Shown here one piece after another: positions 23,743 to 29,813 of a DNA stretch of 46,168 nucleotides. The translations under genes were made by a program, and so were the position numbers. Below the pieces are notes generated by a model. It had not been told where the DNA came from. It did no database searches and saw nothing but the letters and a program-made list of their open reading frames with translations. Position 1 is the first letter of the stretch; the number at the start of each line of letters is the position of its first letter. Location: positions 1 through 46,168 of the IMG/VR virus record IMGVR_UViG_3300036817_000216. One strand, 5' to 3'. Source of the DNA: a virus.

Positions 23743-24815
23743 GGCGCCTTGATCGCGCGTCGAAGCGCGCCCTTCTGCGGCCGATACGGGTCCGGTCTCG
23801 GCAGGTTCTGAAAGTTCGTCTTGTCGCCACCTCCCCAGCGCCGCGTGTGAGCCGCAGCGTAGGCCAGATAGACGCAGAGCGGGCCGCGGGTGGCCATCCA
23901 CCCATAGCGCTCGATGCGCGTTCTGTAGATGGAACTCTGAGCTTTGAGACGGGCTTCGGCAAGCAGCGCGATGTCCTCGTCCTGCTCGTAAAGTAGGTCT
24001 TGCATGAAATAGTCCGACTTGGCAAAAGCGTATTTCTCGTTCCCTTTGGGAGTGGTCTTCTGCTCGGGCTCGACACCCAGCTGTTCGAGACACCACGCAA
24101 AACAAGCGTCCTTACGAAGCTCGGCCGGGCCGATGACAACTGGAACGCGGTAAATTTCATTGAGACGCGTGAACAGCTCATGGGTTGCTTTATTCTCGTC
24201 CAACCACGCGGCGCCAAGCGCATCGACATCTCCGATCAGAATTGGGTCGACGAACATTTTCACCGTAAGATCAATCACTTGCAGTTCGGAGACCGGGAAA
24301 GGATAGGGAATCTTCTCGTGCTTGCCGGACATCATCAGATCGGCGATCTGTTTCGTCAAAACACAGTCATGGCAGGCGCCCGAAGCCACAGCTTGTTGCG
24401 TTGCGGGATCCAGCTCGTCCCAGTGCCGGCCTTTGAAAGCGTCGTAGGGAACGGTTTTGGGCGCGAGGCCCAGCCGCTCAGAAAGGTCACCAAGTCCTTT
24501 CTTAACGCTGGAATCAAACAGAACTCGCGCCATCGAGAGAGTGTCCAGCCAGAACTTTGGACGGAAATCGAAATGGTGGCTAAGAATAAGTCCGTCGAAA
24601 TGTGCGTGGTGCGCCAGCATGGCGATGTTGTCGCCCATTGCGGTCAGCCAGTAGCGCAAGTCTTTGGGGCTAAACCACTCGACGCGGCCATTTTCGCAGA
24701 TCGCGGCGCCGAGCGCGTCGAAACGCGGGTCGCGAACATATTCCTCCGTTGTCATCTTGGACAACGTGTATTCACTGTCGAAATAAGTCTCAAAGTCAAT
24801 CGTGACTACATGCAC
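23739..24815 (-). CDS. Family A DNA polymerase, 3'-5' exonuclease and thumb half (split gene)
   Basis: A 358-residue protein. GTG 24815 is preferred because GAGAGG lies seven bases upstream; an in-frame ATG at 24842 would overlap the upstream gene more. Exo I is IDFET, Exo II AHHAHFDG (the usual Asn is His), Exo III the CHDCVLTKQI helix. The thumb region ends with THTRR-like and NFQNLPRP motifs that normally precede motif A, then stops after RRAIKAP. In intact PolA the next residues would lead straight into motif A, which begins the gene at 23446. Together the halves total 634 residues, normal for phage PolA. Confidence 0.85.
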   Translation of the reverse strand: MHVVTIDFETYFDSEYTLSKMTTEEYVRDPRFDALGAAICENGRVEWFSPKDLRYWLTAMGDNIAMLAHHAHFDGLILSHHFDFRPKFWLDTLSMARVLFDSSVKKGLGDLSERLGLAPKTVPYDAFKGRHWDELDPATQQAVASGACHDCVLTKQIADLMMSGKHEKIPYPFPVSELQVIDLTVKMFVDPILIGDVDALGAAWLDENKATHELFTRLNEIYRVPVVIGPAELRKDACFAWCLEQLGVEPEQKTTPKGNEKYAFAKSDYFMQDLLYEQDEDIALLAEARLKAQSSIYRTRIERYGWMATRGPLCVYLAYAAAHTRRWGGGDKTNFQNLPRPDPYRPQKGALRRAIKAP

Positions 24816-24984
24816 CGAAGCACCTCTCAATGCGTTGCTCATTTGTGCTGGCGCCGCAGATGTCGCAACGGCGAGGCGACGGACCATAGCGGCCAGTGCC
24901 TCCACCACGCGGCAGCGGCGACAGGCGGTTGATAATCGCCAGTGCCGCCAGCGCGATGATTTCAGTCAAGCTCGGGATGCCCAT
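24796..24984 (-). CDS. Small membrane-anchored zinc-finger-like protein
   Basis: A 62-residue protein starting MGIPSLTEIIALAALAII, one hydrophobic helix, followed by a Gly/Arg linker and a Cys cluster (RCDICGAS, RCFGACSHD) that could bind zinc. It overlaps the previous small membrane gene by 23 bases and the polymerase start by 20. The ribosome-binding site is weak, so translation is probably coupled. The function is unknown. Confidence 0.5.
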   Translation of the reverse strand: MGIPSLTEIIALAALAIINRLSPLPRGGGTGRYGPSPRRCDICGASTNEQRIERCFGACSHD

Positions 24985-25102
24985 AGCGTTTCTGCAGCAA
25001 GTAGGCCGCTCCCAAGGCAAGCCCGACAAGACTGCACAAGAACAGGGCATTTGCCCACATCGTAAAAAAGATTATAACGAGGATAGGGATTTCTATCATC
25101 AT
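24962..25102 (-). CDS. 46-residue hydrophobic membrane protein
   Basis: The start ATG 25102 has GGGAGTG seven bases upstream and overlaps the preceding stop (ATGA). The sequence MMIEIPILVIIFFTMWANALFLC, then SLVGLALGAAYLL, is nearly continuous hydrophobic chain, enough for one long or two short membrane helices. It ends in a basic tail (QKRYGHPELD). One of a run of tiny membrane proteins in this operon; function unknown. Confidence 0.55.
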   Translation of the reverse strand: MMIEIPILVIIFFTMWANALFLCSLVGLALGAAYLLQKRYGHPELD

Positions 25103-25215
25103 TTGTAGCACTCCCAGTCCACCCCTGCCTTGCATGCGGCGGAGTACACCACACACTCAGCGGTCGCGAGCGCGTATGCTAGAATCAGCACCGCGCTCGC
25201 ATATGTAATGAACAT
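25099..25215 (-). CDS. 38-residue secreted or membrane peptide with four Cys
   Basis: A short ORF (MFITYASAVLILAYALATAECVV) whose hydrophobic N-terminus looks like a signal peptide or anchor. The tail contains Cys in CVVYSAACKAG and WECYK. The stop overlaps the next start in an ATGA arrangement, which supports translation even though the ribosome-binding site (AGGTT) is poor. No family is recognised. Confidence 0.45.
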   Translation of the reverse strand: MFITYASAVLILAYALATAECVVYSAACKAGVDWECYK

Positions 25216-25232
25216 CTTGAACCTAGTCAAGG

Positions 25233-25517
25233 TCACTGTACTCCGATTTCAACAAGCTCTTTGTAGAACCGTTCGGCATCTTGTTTAGCTGACTCCAGAT
25301 TGGTATAGGGGTATTTTTCGCGGTCTCCTATGTAGACATGAAAATCGCCATTGCCCTTTGGTTCGTAGACAATTGTGATGTTAGTCCCCTCAAGAACGAG
25401 AGTACCGGGTTTTAACACGCGCCATTTCATTTCCATTGCTCCTGCTCCCAAAACGATCCCAACCAAAAGCAAACCGGCCGAAACCGTTGTCCTGAAAATT
25501 TTGAAACGCCTAATCAT
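25233..25517 (-). CDS. Signal-anchored small protein
   Basis: A 94-residue protein with a basic start (MIRRFKIFRTT) and a hydrophobic helix (VSAGLLLVGIVLGAGA), so a signal peptide or inner-membrane anchor. The remaining 65 residues form a compact domain (GTNITIVYEP, DFHVYIGD, LESAKQDAERFYKEL) that should face the periplasm. The start forms an ATGA overlap with the upstream gene. The function is unknown. Confidence 0.6.
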   Translation of the reverse strand: MIRRFKIFRTTVSAGLLLVGIVLGAGAMEMKWRVLKPGTLVLEGTNITIVYEPKGNGDFHVYIGDREKYPYTNLESAKQDAERFYKELVEIGVQ

Positions 25518-25723
25518 GAGTCGTCCCTCTCTATGGCGTAGCGCTTCCCGCCGTCGATCACGCGGAGGCGATCGCCGTTGGTGAGCTTGGGAACCCCAAG
25601 CTCGATCTCATGAGTGCGAAGCTTACGCTCGACGACATCGCGGGTCCCGCCCCCAAACTGGGGGCGGAAGTATGCCATGGCGTGCGCGAAGCTTACAAAG
25701 CGATTCGTACCGTGAATAGTCAT
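25514..25723 (-). CDS. Hypothetical early protein
   Basis: A 69-residue protein beginning MTIHGTNRFVSF. An upstream in-frame GTG (25744) begins within a 16-base repeat also found at 26068-26083, but ATG 25723 has GGAGCGG just before it. The C-terminal half (LTNGDRLRVIDGGKRYAIE) looks like a small beta domain. No family is recognised. Confidence 0.5.
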   Translation of the reverse strand: MTIHGTNRFVSFAHAMAYFRPQFGGGTRDVVERKLRTHEIELGVPKLTNGDRLRVIDGGKRYAIERDDS

Positions 25724-25728
25724 GGTCC

Positions 25729-25744
25729 GCTCCGATCGCGTCAC
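25729..25744 (-). repeat. 16-base repeat, copy 1
   Basis: The minus-strand sequence GTGACGCGATCGGAGC occurs here and, identically, at 26068-26083. Each copy sits directly after the stop codon of one early gene and in front of the next gene. It contains an in-frame GTG and a GGAG, so it may serve as a translation or regulatory signal. Confidence 0.6.
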
Positions 25745-26011
25745 TTAGTCGTCCGAAGGATAAGCGCACTCGATAAGCGCGCCGGTCGCGTCGCAAAACA
25801 ACTCCTCGTCTTCCCAATTGATTGCCACGTCGGCGACCGTCCAGCCGGTGTCGTACTTGCCGAGATGGTCGGAAACGACGTGCTGCCAATTTGAGCGCAG
25901 CGCGTCAAAGGATATAGCCGCGCCGTCGTTCATGATGAAAAACAAGGGGTAGCCTCCTGGCCATGCGTACTGTCCGTTGCGCAGTGCCTTCTTGATTTCC
26001 AACAAGGTCAT
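25745..26011 (-). CDS. Conserved phage hypothetical protein
   Basis: An 88-residue protein starting MTLLEIKKALRNGQYAWPGG, with GGAG about nine bases before ATG 26011. An upstream GTG at 26083 starts inside the 16-base repeat and is considered less likely. The motifs YAWPGGYPLFFIMNDG and INWEDEELFCDATG make this recognisable as a common small phage protein with no assigned activity. The acidic C-terminus (PSDD) is typical. Confidence 0.6.
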   Translation of the reverse strand: MTLLEIKKALRNGQYAWPGGYPLFFIMNDGAAISFDALRSNWQHVVSDHLGKYDTGWTVADVAINWEDEELFCDATGALIECAYPSDD

Positions 26012-26049
26012 TTGGATTTCTCCACTCCACTTCCGCGATGTCGCGGTTA

Positions 26050-26071
26050 GAGCCCCGTCGAAACGGGGCTC
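26050..26071 (-). promoter_or_regulatory. Intercistronic hairpin with UUCG loop
   Basis: On the minus strand GAGCCCCGT, TTCG, ACGGGGCTC form a perfect nine-base stem with a UUCG tetraloop, one of the most stable RNA hairpins. It follows the DUF932 gene stop and has no T-run after it, so it looks more like an mRNA stabiliser or processing site than a terminator. Confidence 0.6.
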
Positions 26072-26083
26072 CGATCGCGTCAC
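26068..26083 (-). repeat. 16-base repeat, copy 2
   Basis: An identical copy of the 25729-25744 sequence. It overlaps the base of the UUCG hairpin and lies between the DUF932 gene and the conserved gene starting at 26011. Confidence 0.6.
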
Positions 26084-26087
26084 ACTG

Positions 26088-27209
26088 TCACCTCGACGTT
26101 CGAAGCGGTTGCTTAAGAATGTCCGTCACGTCGTCCATAGAACGATACTGGGCCGTCGCGTTCGACACCTTCCTCAACAAGTCGCCGTCGGTCATGTCGT
26201 CCAGCAACTGCACCGCATGCGCCTTCATGAGGGCACCGGAACCGCTGCTGTCCAGAACCGCCGAGCCGAAGCGCTGGGTGACCAGCGAGTTCGGCGTGCC
26301 GTCTGAGCCGCGCACCGACCGGTCGTGGTCGGCGTAACGGGTTACGGCGTTGAGCATCGCCCATCCCGTTCGCGGATCCAGTCCCTCCCGGCGAGTGCCG
26401 ACCTGATATGCCTGCACCATCTGGTCGAACTGGTTCCGCTTGCGTGTCGAGATTTCCTCCGGCTTGTCCTTGGGATCGATGTCCAAGGTCAGCTTGAAGA
26501 AACGCGACACGTCCACGTCGGTAAAGTGCACCGCCGCGAGCGCGTCGCCCATGGCTTTGAAACGGTCAAAGCTTTGGACGATCGTCGCCAACTCCTTTCC
26601 TACCTCGACTGGGTAGAACTTGGCATTGTGCCGGGTTCGCACCGTCGTAGGAATTTTTTCAGCTAAGGCCGCGTCGAGCGTGTTATTACAGACAACCCGC
26701 GTGACACACCCACGGTTTATCGTGGCGCCGCTACCGTCGAAGGTAGTGGACATCAACAACCGCGCCTTGTGGTCTTCTCCGGCCACTTTCTGATCGCCGT
26801 TAAAGACGGCCGTGGCCCATATCATCTCGCCGCCGTGGAGACTCCCCGCGACATCGAGCTGGAACCGCGGATCGACAGCCACATACTGTTCGAACCAGTC
26901 TAGGACTGCCCTAGGCTGGACTATCTGGTAGCGGTCGGTCACGGCGCCCGGCGAGAGCACGTGGCCGTTGTCGGCACGGCAGATGAAATGCCGCTCCGGC
27001 ACCCGTATCATATCAAGATTAGGCAGTAGGGTCTGAACGAACGCTGGACATTTGTGGGCCTCCCAGTCGAGGCCCGAATTTTTTGCCCAGTCGTCCACGG
27101 TCCAGCCGTCTTGATGCTGGTTGCCAAGACGGTGCCAGATGTCATCCCTAGAACCGCGGAATGCCATAGAGGAACGGCCGTCTGCCATCGTACCAATATT
27201 GTGCGACAT
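26088..27209 (-). CDS. DUF932 phage/plasmid-like protein
   Basis: A 373-residue protein of the DUF932 (phage/plasmid-like TIGR03299) family. About residues 60-330 contain the expected blocks DRYQIVQPRAVLDWFEQYV, MSTTFDGSGATINRGCVTRVVCNNTLDAAL and GWAMLNAVTRYADHDRSVRG. The family is found widely in phages and plasmids near recombination or anti-restriction genes, and its biochemical role is not settled. AAAGGA precedes the start. It is the second gene of the leftward early operon, separated from the first by a cluster of three hairpins. Confidence 0.8.
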   Translation of the reverse strand: MSHNIGTMADGRSSMAFRGSRDDIWHRLGNQHQDGWTVDDWAKNSGLDWEAHKCPAFVQTLLPNLDMIRVPERHFICRADNGHVLSPGAVTDRYQIVQPRAVLDWFEQYVAVDPRFQLDVAGSLHGGEMIWATAVFNGDQKVAGEDHKARLLMSTTFDGSGATINRGCVTRVVCNNTLDAALAEKIPTTVRTRHNAKFYPVEVGKELATIVQSFDRFKAMGDALAAVHFTDVDVSRFFKLTLDIDPKDKPEEISTRKRNQFDQMVQAYQVGTRREGLDPRTGWAMLNAVTRYADHDRSVRGSDGTPNSLVTQRFGSAVLDSSGSGALMKAHAVQLLDDMTDGDLLRKVSNATAQYRSMDDVTDILKQPLRTSR

Positions 27210-27231
27210 AGGATTTATCCTTTTCCTAATT

Positions 27232-27311
27232 GCAGCGACATCGCTGCGATATGCGCGTCACGCATGACGCGCACGTCGCAGAGGTTGTAACTTGGCAACT
27301 TGGCCGCCAAG
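27232..27311. promoter_or_regulatory. Cluster of three perfect hairpins between early genes
   Basis: Three inverted repeats sit side by side: GCAGCGA/TCGCTGC (27232-27247, two-base centre), TGCGCGTCA/TGACGCGCA (27252-27273, four-base loop), and AACTTGG/CCAAGTT (about 27297-27313, three-base loop). They fill the whole gap between the 79-residue gene and the DUF932 gene. None has a T-run on the minus strand, so they may control mRNA decay or act as protein-binding sites. Confidence 0.55.
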
Positions 27312-27312
27312 T

Positions 27313-27552
27313 TTAGGCTGCGGTCGCTTCGGACACCTCTATCGGGGTGTCCACTCCCTCTTTTAGGTCGATGTCCACCTCGACGTAAGCTGGTGGATTT
27401 GCTTCGAAATTCACTTTGAAGATACGGCAGCAGTAACCGCCGATGTTATCGGTAAGACGATCCTTGGCTTCTTCGTCGGTAAGGCCTACCTCGTAGTCTC
27501 CGTCTTCGTTCATGGCTAGGTATAGCTCGCCCTTAGTCTTAGACGTAGACAT
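27313..27552 (-). CDS. First leftward early protein, acidic, unknown
   Basis: A 79-residue acidic protein (MSTSKTKGELYLAMNEDG start) preceded by AGGGAG. The centre, EEAKDRLTDNIGGYCCRIFKVNF, followed by PPAYVEVDIDL, suggests a small alpha/beta domain. Short acidic proteins in this first position are often host-takeover or DNA-mimic factors, but nothing here proves that. Confidence 0.6.
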   Translation of the reverse strand: MSTSKTKGELYLAMNEDGDYEVGLTDEEAKDRLTDNIGGYCCRIFKVNFEANPPAYVEVDIDLKEGVDTPIEVSEATAA

Positions 27553-27570
27553 AGGTTACTCCCTGAGTTT

Positions 27571-27804
27571 GCAGCACCATGCTGCGGAGTGTGCACCGGC
27601 TTAGGCCCACAGAAGGCGCCTAGGCGCCCGCAGAAGCCTCGTGAGAGGCTTTTCAAGGATCCAAGCTATCCGGCCTAGGGCCGCAGTGCACACACCCCAG
27701 CAAGGCGCGCTGGGCACCTCACGGCGCCCGCTTGTAAGCTTCGGCGCCTTCCGACACCGCCCTCCGCTCTAAACCTTTCCCGTTCGTACGTTAGGGGCTT
27801 AGAG
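27571..27804. ncRNA. Densely folded leader region, cloverleaf-like
   Basis: About 235 bases carry nested inverted repeats. On the plus strand, GTGTGCAC (27589-27596) pairs with GTGCACAC (27686-27693), extended by CGGC and TTAGGCC (27597-27607) with 27672-27683. This composite stem encloses three hairpins: GGCGC/GCGCC (27615-27628), AAGCCTC-GTGA-GAGGCTT (27634-27651, GNRA loop) and GGAT/ATCC (27657-27671, seven-base loop). Outside it lie GCAGCA/TGCTGC (27571-27585), CCCAGC/GCTGGG (27696-27714), GGCGCC/GGCGCC (27724-27747) and CTCTAA/TTAGAG (about 27766-27804). The GNRA loop favours a plus-strand RNA, but the minus-strand early leader would fold similarly. Confidence 0.5.
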
Positions 27805-27820
27805 TGCAACCGTAAGTCAT
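27791..27820 (-). CDS. Nine-residue leader peptide ORF
   Basis: ATG 27820 opens MTYGCTLSP and then TAA. It lies seven bases after a 13-base match to the 16S anti-Shine-Dalgarno (27828-27840), much stronger than any other start in the window. Its last codons form one arm of the CTCTAA/TTAGAG stem, the layout expected for a leader peptide whose translation changes mRNA folding. Nothing else downstream in this frame is long enough to be the target. Confidence 0.4.
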   Translation of the reverse strand: MTYGCTLSP

Positions 27821-27827
27821 TGGTCTA

Positions 27828-27840
27828 ATCACCTCCTTTC
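27828..27840 (-). promoter_or_regulatory. Extended Shine-Dalgarno sequence
   Basis: The minus strand reads GAAAGGAGGTGAT, complementary over 13 bases to the conserved 3' end of bacterial 16S rRNA. It serves the leader ORF at 27820. Confidence 0.7.
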
Positions 27841-27924
27841 GTCTAGGTTTTTATTATTCTTTGTGTGGCACGGCGATTGTGTGATTGTTTCTAGGTCCTT
27901 TTGTGATTTGATTGAGGCAACTTT

Positions 27925-27951
27925 GATTTAATCTTGGCTATTTCGTGTCAA
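27925..27951 (-). promoter_or_regulatory. Possible promoter for the leftward early operon
   Basis: TTGACA (27951-27946 on the minus strand) is a perfect -35 hexamer. A weak -10-like AT stretch (GATTAAAT, around 27932-27925) follows at a short spacing. It is correctly placed upstream of the leader peptide and first leftward gene. The -10 is poor, so an activator or phage factor may be needed. Confidence 0.35.
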
Positions 27952-27969
27952 TAGGTATCTGGTTGCCAG

Positions 27970-28257
27970 CACTAATCCTACTAATCTTCAAGTGTCAGTC
28001 AAATGATTTGTGGTTAAGTGTTTGAAAAGGCAAGAGAAAATCGCAGTAATCCTACTAATCTTTACCATGGGAGAGACTATAGTCCTAACCCAAGTTCTTG
28101 TTTTGTTCCGTGATTAAATAAAGGCAAATTCTTTTTTAAAACACAATTCTTCTTCAAGGGCTTTCTTCTTTTTTTTTATGTTTAAAGAGATTAGTAAGTA
28201 AAAAGGCCAATTTTGTCTAACGATTTCAGCGGATCGAGTACTAATCAGCCAGTAATC
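27970..28257. repeat. AT-rich region with seven A(C/G)TAATC iterons; candidate origin
   Basis: Direct copies of A(C/G)TAATC start at 27971, 27980, 28045, 28054, 28240 and 28251, with an inverted copy at 28189-28195. They form three close pairs spaced 9-11 bases. The first two pairs share the longer TAATCCTACTAATCTT. The region is strikingly AT-rich: bases 28081-28200 are 28% GC by count. It includes T-rich runs and no gene. Iterons plus an AT-rich stretch between divergent operons suggest a replication origin or an operator array. Confidence 0.55.
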
Positions 28258-28260
28258 ACC

Positions 28261-28580
28261 GTTGCTAGTTGGTGTCCACCAGTGTTTACTCCCGTCATTT
28301 GCGGTTGTGGTGGCCGCGAGCGCCGCTGCTAGAGCCGCTAGGAAGGCTCGTGGTGCGGGTTTCTTCGCCCCGTGTTCTGGTCGCTAATTTTAAAAATAAC
28401 GCACTACGGGCCGGTTGTGCCCGTCGGAATAAAACCCTAGATTTTAACTTGGGTACTCGCCGCGGGTCGCCGGGCGCCCGGATTTAAATTCCTTCTCGCC
28501 ATAAATTTGGCCCAAAAAATTTTTCTGAGATATTTCTTTGTAGGTTAACATCGGCTACCATTTTACCCGCAGCTTTTTTC
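28261..28580. other. Non-coding stretch with two palindromes
   Basis: No convincing gene was seen; the 72-residue plus-strand ORF here lacks a ribosome-binding site. It contains a hairpin ACGGGC/GCCCGT (28406-28424, seven-base loop) and a 12-base perfect palindrome CCGGGCGCCCGG (28470-28481), followed by an AT-rich segment leading to the rightward promoter. Confidence 0.5.
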
Positions 28581-28609
28581 TTGACGTACACAGTATCTAG
28601 TGCTATGTG
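28581..28609 (+). promoter_or_regulatory. Sigma70-like promoter for the rightward operon
   Basis: TTGACG (28581-28586), a 17-base spacer, then TATGTG (28604-28609) preceded by TG as in extended -10 promoters. It sits 26 bases before the start of the zinc protein gene. Confidence 0.5.
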
Positions 28610-28634
28610 CATGCCTTTACGAAAGGAGCCTTTT

Positions 28635-29045
28635 ATGCTAATTGTTTTGACTGCCGCAGAGCAAGACCAGATGCGGAAACACCGGTCCGATCAGCATCGC
28701 CTGTACTACAGACCAATCAAGAGTTGTGTGGTTTGCGGCCGAGAGATGCCGAATACGCATGGCTCGTTCGCGGCTGGGAAGGATGGACGCCTCCGCTCGA
28801 CCTGCCTGGACTGCGCCGCCAAGGTTCGGCAGGTGCGTAAAGTAAACCGCCCGGAAAAGGAGTGCAGGTGTTGTGGAGAAAAGGCCCGACTGTACCGGGA
28901 CCGCGGGGCGCCGAAGATCGATGATGACCTCGTAATGCTATGCCGCAAGTGTCTGCTGACGACTAATTTCATGGTTACTGCAGACGATGCGACCGTAGCC
29001 AATTGGCTTGACTATAGAAGGTGGAGACAAGGAGTTCTAAAATAA
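28635..29045 (+). CDS. Double zinc-ribbon protein
   Basis: A 136-residue protein with AAAGGAG nine to ten bases before ATG 28635; the frame is open upstream from 28581 but lacks a ribosome-binding site there. Four CxxC pairs (CVVCGRE, CLDCAAK, CRCCGEK, CRKCLL) form two zinc ribbons separated by a basic linker (VRQVRKVNR). It resembles HNH or endonuclease VII scaffolds in Cys spacing but lacks their catalytic His residues. It lies alone between the control region and the terminase cluster, so a transcription or packaging role (for example small terminase) is possible. No direct evidence. Confidence 0.6.
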   Translation: MLIVLTAAEQDQMRKHRSDQHRLYYRPIKSCVVCGREMPNTHGSFAAGKDGRLRSTCLDCAAKVRQVRKVNRPEKECRCCGEKARLYRDRGAPKIDDDLVMLCRKCLLTTNFMVTADDATVANWLDYRRWRQGVLK

Positions 29046-29049
29046 AAGA

Positions 29050-29078
29050 AGCCCCTAGGATGTGGGTTCCTAGGGGCT
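29050..29078 (-). terminator. Intrinsic terminator for the leftward 29123-29572 gene
   Basis: A perfect 11-base stem (AGCCCCTAGGA with TCCTAGGGGCT, seven-base loop). On the minus strand it is followed by TCTTTTATTTT, a T-rich tract; on the plus strand it is not. It therefore ends leftward transcription before the zinc gene. Confidence 0.7.
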
Positions 29079-29122
29079 AGGGGTGTGTCGAAATAAACGC
29101 TGGGGGTCCTACGATGCCTTAT

Positions 29123-29572
29123 TTAGGAGAAATCCGGCGGGACTGCAAGCCCCAGCTTCGCAGCCATTTCCGGGTCCTCCTTCCACAGCTCGACCGGATC
29201 GACCGGGGCGCCCCCCTTCGGCAGGCTGTCCCCTTGTGCTCCTCCCATGCCCAGAACGACCGGTTCGTAGATCGTAATCGGTTCGATCAGAGGCCCATCC
29301 GCCGGCGCGGCGCCGATCTCGGGTGGGAGGGGAGTGTCCAGCGGGGCGACTGGCAGGTCCACCTCCGTCATAAGGAAAGCCCCGTTCCGCTGGAATTTGA
29401 AGGTGGCCACCCGAGCCCGGTCGGATGTCCACAGCCGGAGCAAGACCGTTTCATCGTTGCCCGGCGCCTCGTTTCCATTCTGCACCTCGTCCGTATGGAT
29501 CGAGCTGAACTCGAGCCGTAGCTTGGTTGCCGGGTCCTCGACCGTCTGTTCTAAGATGTTCCACATGCGCAT
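29123..29572 (-). CDS. Leftward hypothetical protein in the rightward region
   Basis: A 149-residue protein. ATG 29572 has AAAGGA eight bases upstream; the frame is open to 29662 but overlaps the divergent KTSC gene there. The first half is beta-rich (ATKLRLEFSSI, TVLLRLWTSDRARVATFKF). The second half is Pro/Gly-rich, ending PELWKEDPEMAAKLGL-like. It is the only minus-strand gene right of the control region and has its own terminator, so it is a separate unit. No family is recognised; a late host-interaction or regulatory role is only a guess. Confidence 0.6.
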   Translation of the reverse strand: MRMWNILEQTVEDPATKLRLEFSSIHTDEVQNGNEAPGNDETVLLRLWTSDRARVATFKFQRNGAFLMTEVDLPVAPLDTPLPPEIGAAPADGPLIEPITIYEPVVLGMGGAQGDSLPKGGAPVDPVELWKEDPEMAAKLGLAVPPDFS

Positions 29573-29606
29573 CGGCACGTTCCTTTCTACGATCAAAACA
29601 GGATAA

Positions 29607-29813
29607 ATGCCCATGACCATCCACAATATCACGTTAAGCTCTACCGCTTTAGCCGGCGCCACTTATGACACCGAGATGGAGGAGCTGACAATTACTTTTG
29701 TCTCCGGCGGCAGTTACACGTACAATGACGTACCGGAGGATATTTTCGAAGGCTTGAAAAACGCCGGTAGCCCTGGGAGGTACTGGCATGCCTTTATAAA
29801 GGATCAGTACTGA
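29607..29813 (+). CDS. KTSC-domain protein
   Basis: A 68-residue protein. Start at 29607, or two codons on at 29613. The sequence AGATYD, LTITFVSGGSYTYNDVPEDIFEGL, then AGSPGRYWHAFIKD matches the KTSC domain closely over its whole length. KTSC domains are small and often follow nucleic-acid enzymes; their function is not well defined. The stop overlaps a nine-codon ORF leading into the terminase gene. Confidence 0.75.
   Translation: MPMTIHNITLSSTALAGATYDTEMEELTITFVSGGSYTYNDVPEDIFEGLKNAGSPGRYWHAFIKDQY

Noticed and set aside
24000-24932. 310-residue plus-strand frame opposite the polymerase N-half
   Set aside because: It mirrors a gene with clear exonuclease motifs, lacks a ribosome-binding site and has no recognisable domain.
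28269-28487. 72-residue plus-strand frame in the control region
   Set aside because: No ribosome-binding site, Arg-rich unlikely protein, and it runs through a hairpin and a palindrome.
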